Origin: Methylomonas aurea
Lineage (GTDB): Bacteria > Pseudomonadota > Gammaproteobacteria > Methylococcales > Methylomonadaceae
Direction: 5' to 3'
Length of the DNA stretch: 64,000 bases
Assembly (NCBI RefSeq): GCF_024505045.1
Contig: NZ_JANIBM010000011.1
Span: 1 to 64,000 of the forward strand
Below, in pieces: positions 63,913 to 64,000 of this stretch. Position 1 is the stretch's first letter. Each line of letters opens with the position of its first letter. Below the pieces are notes generated by a model that did not search any database, had not been told where the DNA came from, and saw nothing but the letters and a program-made list of their open reading frames with translations. The translations under genes were made by a program, and so were the position numbers.

Positions 63913-64000
63913 ATGCAACTGGCAATTACGGTATTGGGCGAGAAGTCCAACGGTTTTCTTGGGGAAGTTTTGTCGGCGTTAAGTGCCTGCCAATGTAACA
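63913..64000 (+). CDS. Start of an ACT-domain protein (GcvR-like), cut by the window edge
   Basis: Twenty-nine codons are visible, beginning MQLAITVLGEKSNGFLGEVL and continuing into a Cys-containing helix. This is the first strand-loop-helix of an ACT domain as in GcvR, the glycine-cleavage repressor. AAGGA lies 10 bases before the ATG. The rest is outside the window, so the name is provisional. Confidence 0.55.
   Translation, partial: MQLAITVLGEKSNGFLGEVLSALSACQCN

Noticed and set aside
1..64000. CRISPR arrays, prophage or toxin-antitoxin systems
   Set aside because: I saw no regularly spaced repeats, phage structural genes, integrase, or paired small toxin/antitoxin frames.

Overview
The window reads as chromosome of a gammaproteobacterial methylotroph, most likely a methanotroph of the Methylomonas/Methylococcaceae type. 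The main evidence is a tetrahydromethanopterin (H4MPT)/methylofuran C1-transfer island at about 25.6-35.0 kb: mch, fae, ATP-grasp genes of the orf17 and orf5 type, an orf7-type gene, mfnD-, mfnF- and mfnE-like genes, pabB and a HisA-like gene. These sit among typical proteobacterial genes (greB, slyD, mepA, pgaBCD, RND pumps, tRNA-Ser). The genus is inferred; no 16S rRNA or methane monooxygenase gene is present. Most of the window is GC-rich, while the first ~0.7 kb is visibly AT-richer.

Layout. 0-1.2 kb: start of a truncated sensory/chemoreceptor gene and a Tat-exported superoxide-reductase-like protein. 1.2-5.7 kb: RND pump plus adaptor without an outer-membrane factor. 6.3-12.5 kb: aminotransferase, lipase-like lipoprotein, DUF4105 protein, cation/proton antiporter and SpoIIAA-like protein. 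12.5-19.4 kb: AI-2E-type transporter and a complete adaptor/RND/outer-membrane-factor operon with a palindrome upstream. 19.5-25.2 kb: potassium-channel-like protein, an unknown membrane protein, a DUF2252 protein and three small envelope proteins (SYLF, DUF3313, glycine zipper). 25.2-25.6 kb: IS3-family transposase remnant and tRNA-Ser(UGA) with its terminator.

25.6-35.6 kb is the C1 island. Fae condenses formaldehyde with H4MPT and Mch interconverts methenyl- and formyl-H4MPT. The mfnD/mfnF/mfnE-like genes point to methylofuran synthesis, and pabB supplies p-aminobenzoate for pterin cofactors. A DUF2959 coiled-coil protein and a DUF6694-like lipoprotein close it. 36.2-39.5 kb holds two overlapping dynamin-like GTPase genes. 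39.7-48.7 kb is an MdtABC-like operon with two RND subunits and its own outer-membrane factor.

49.1-53.8 kb: PilZ membrane protein, MFS exporter, greB, slyD and a periplasmic substrate-binding protein. The last overlaps a 1071-residue PAS/GGDEF/EAL c-di-GMP enzyme (53.8-57.0 kb). 57.0-59.7 kb: mepA and a SulP transporter gene split by an apparent one-base frameshift. 60.1-63.8 kb: pgaBCD for poly-N-acetylglucosamine, without pgaA here. The window ends in the start of an ACT-domain (GcvR-like) gene. PilZ, GGDEF/EAL and Pga genes within 14 kb suggest surface/biofilm control by c-di-GMP, but that link is inferred from proximity.
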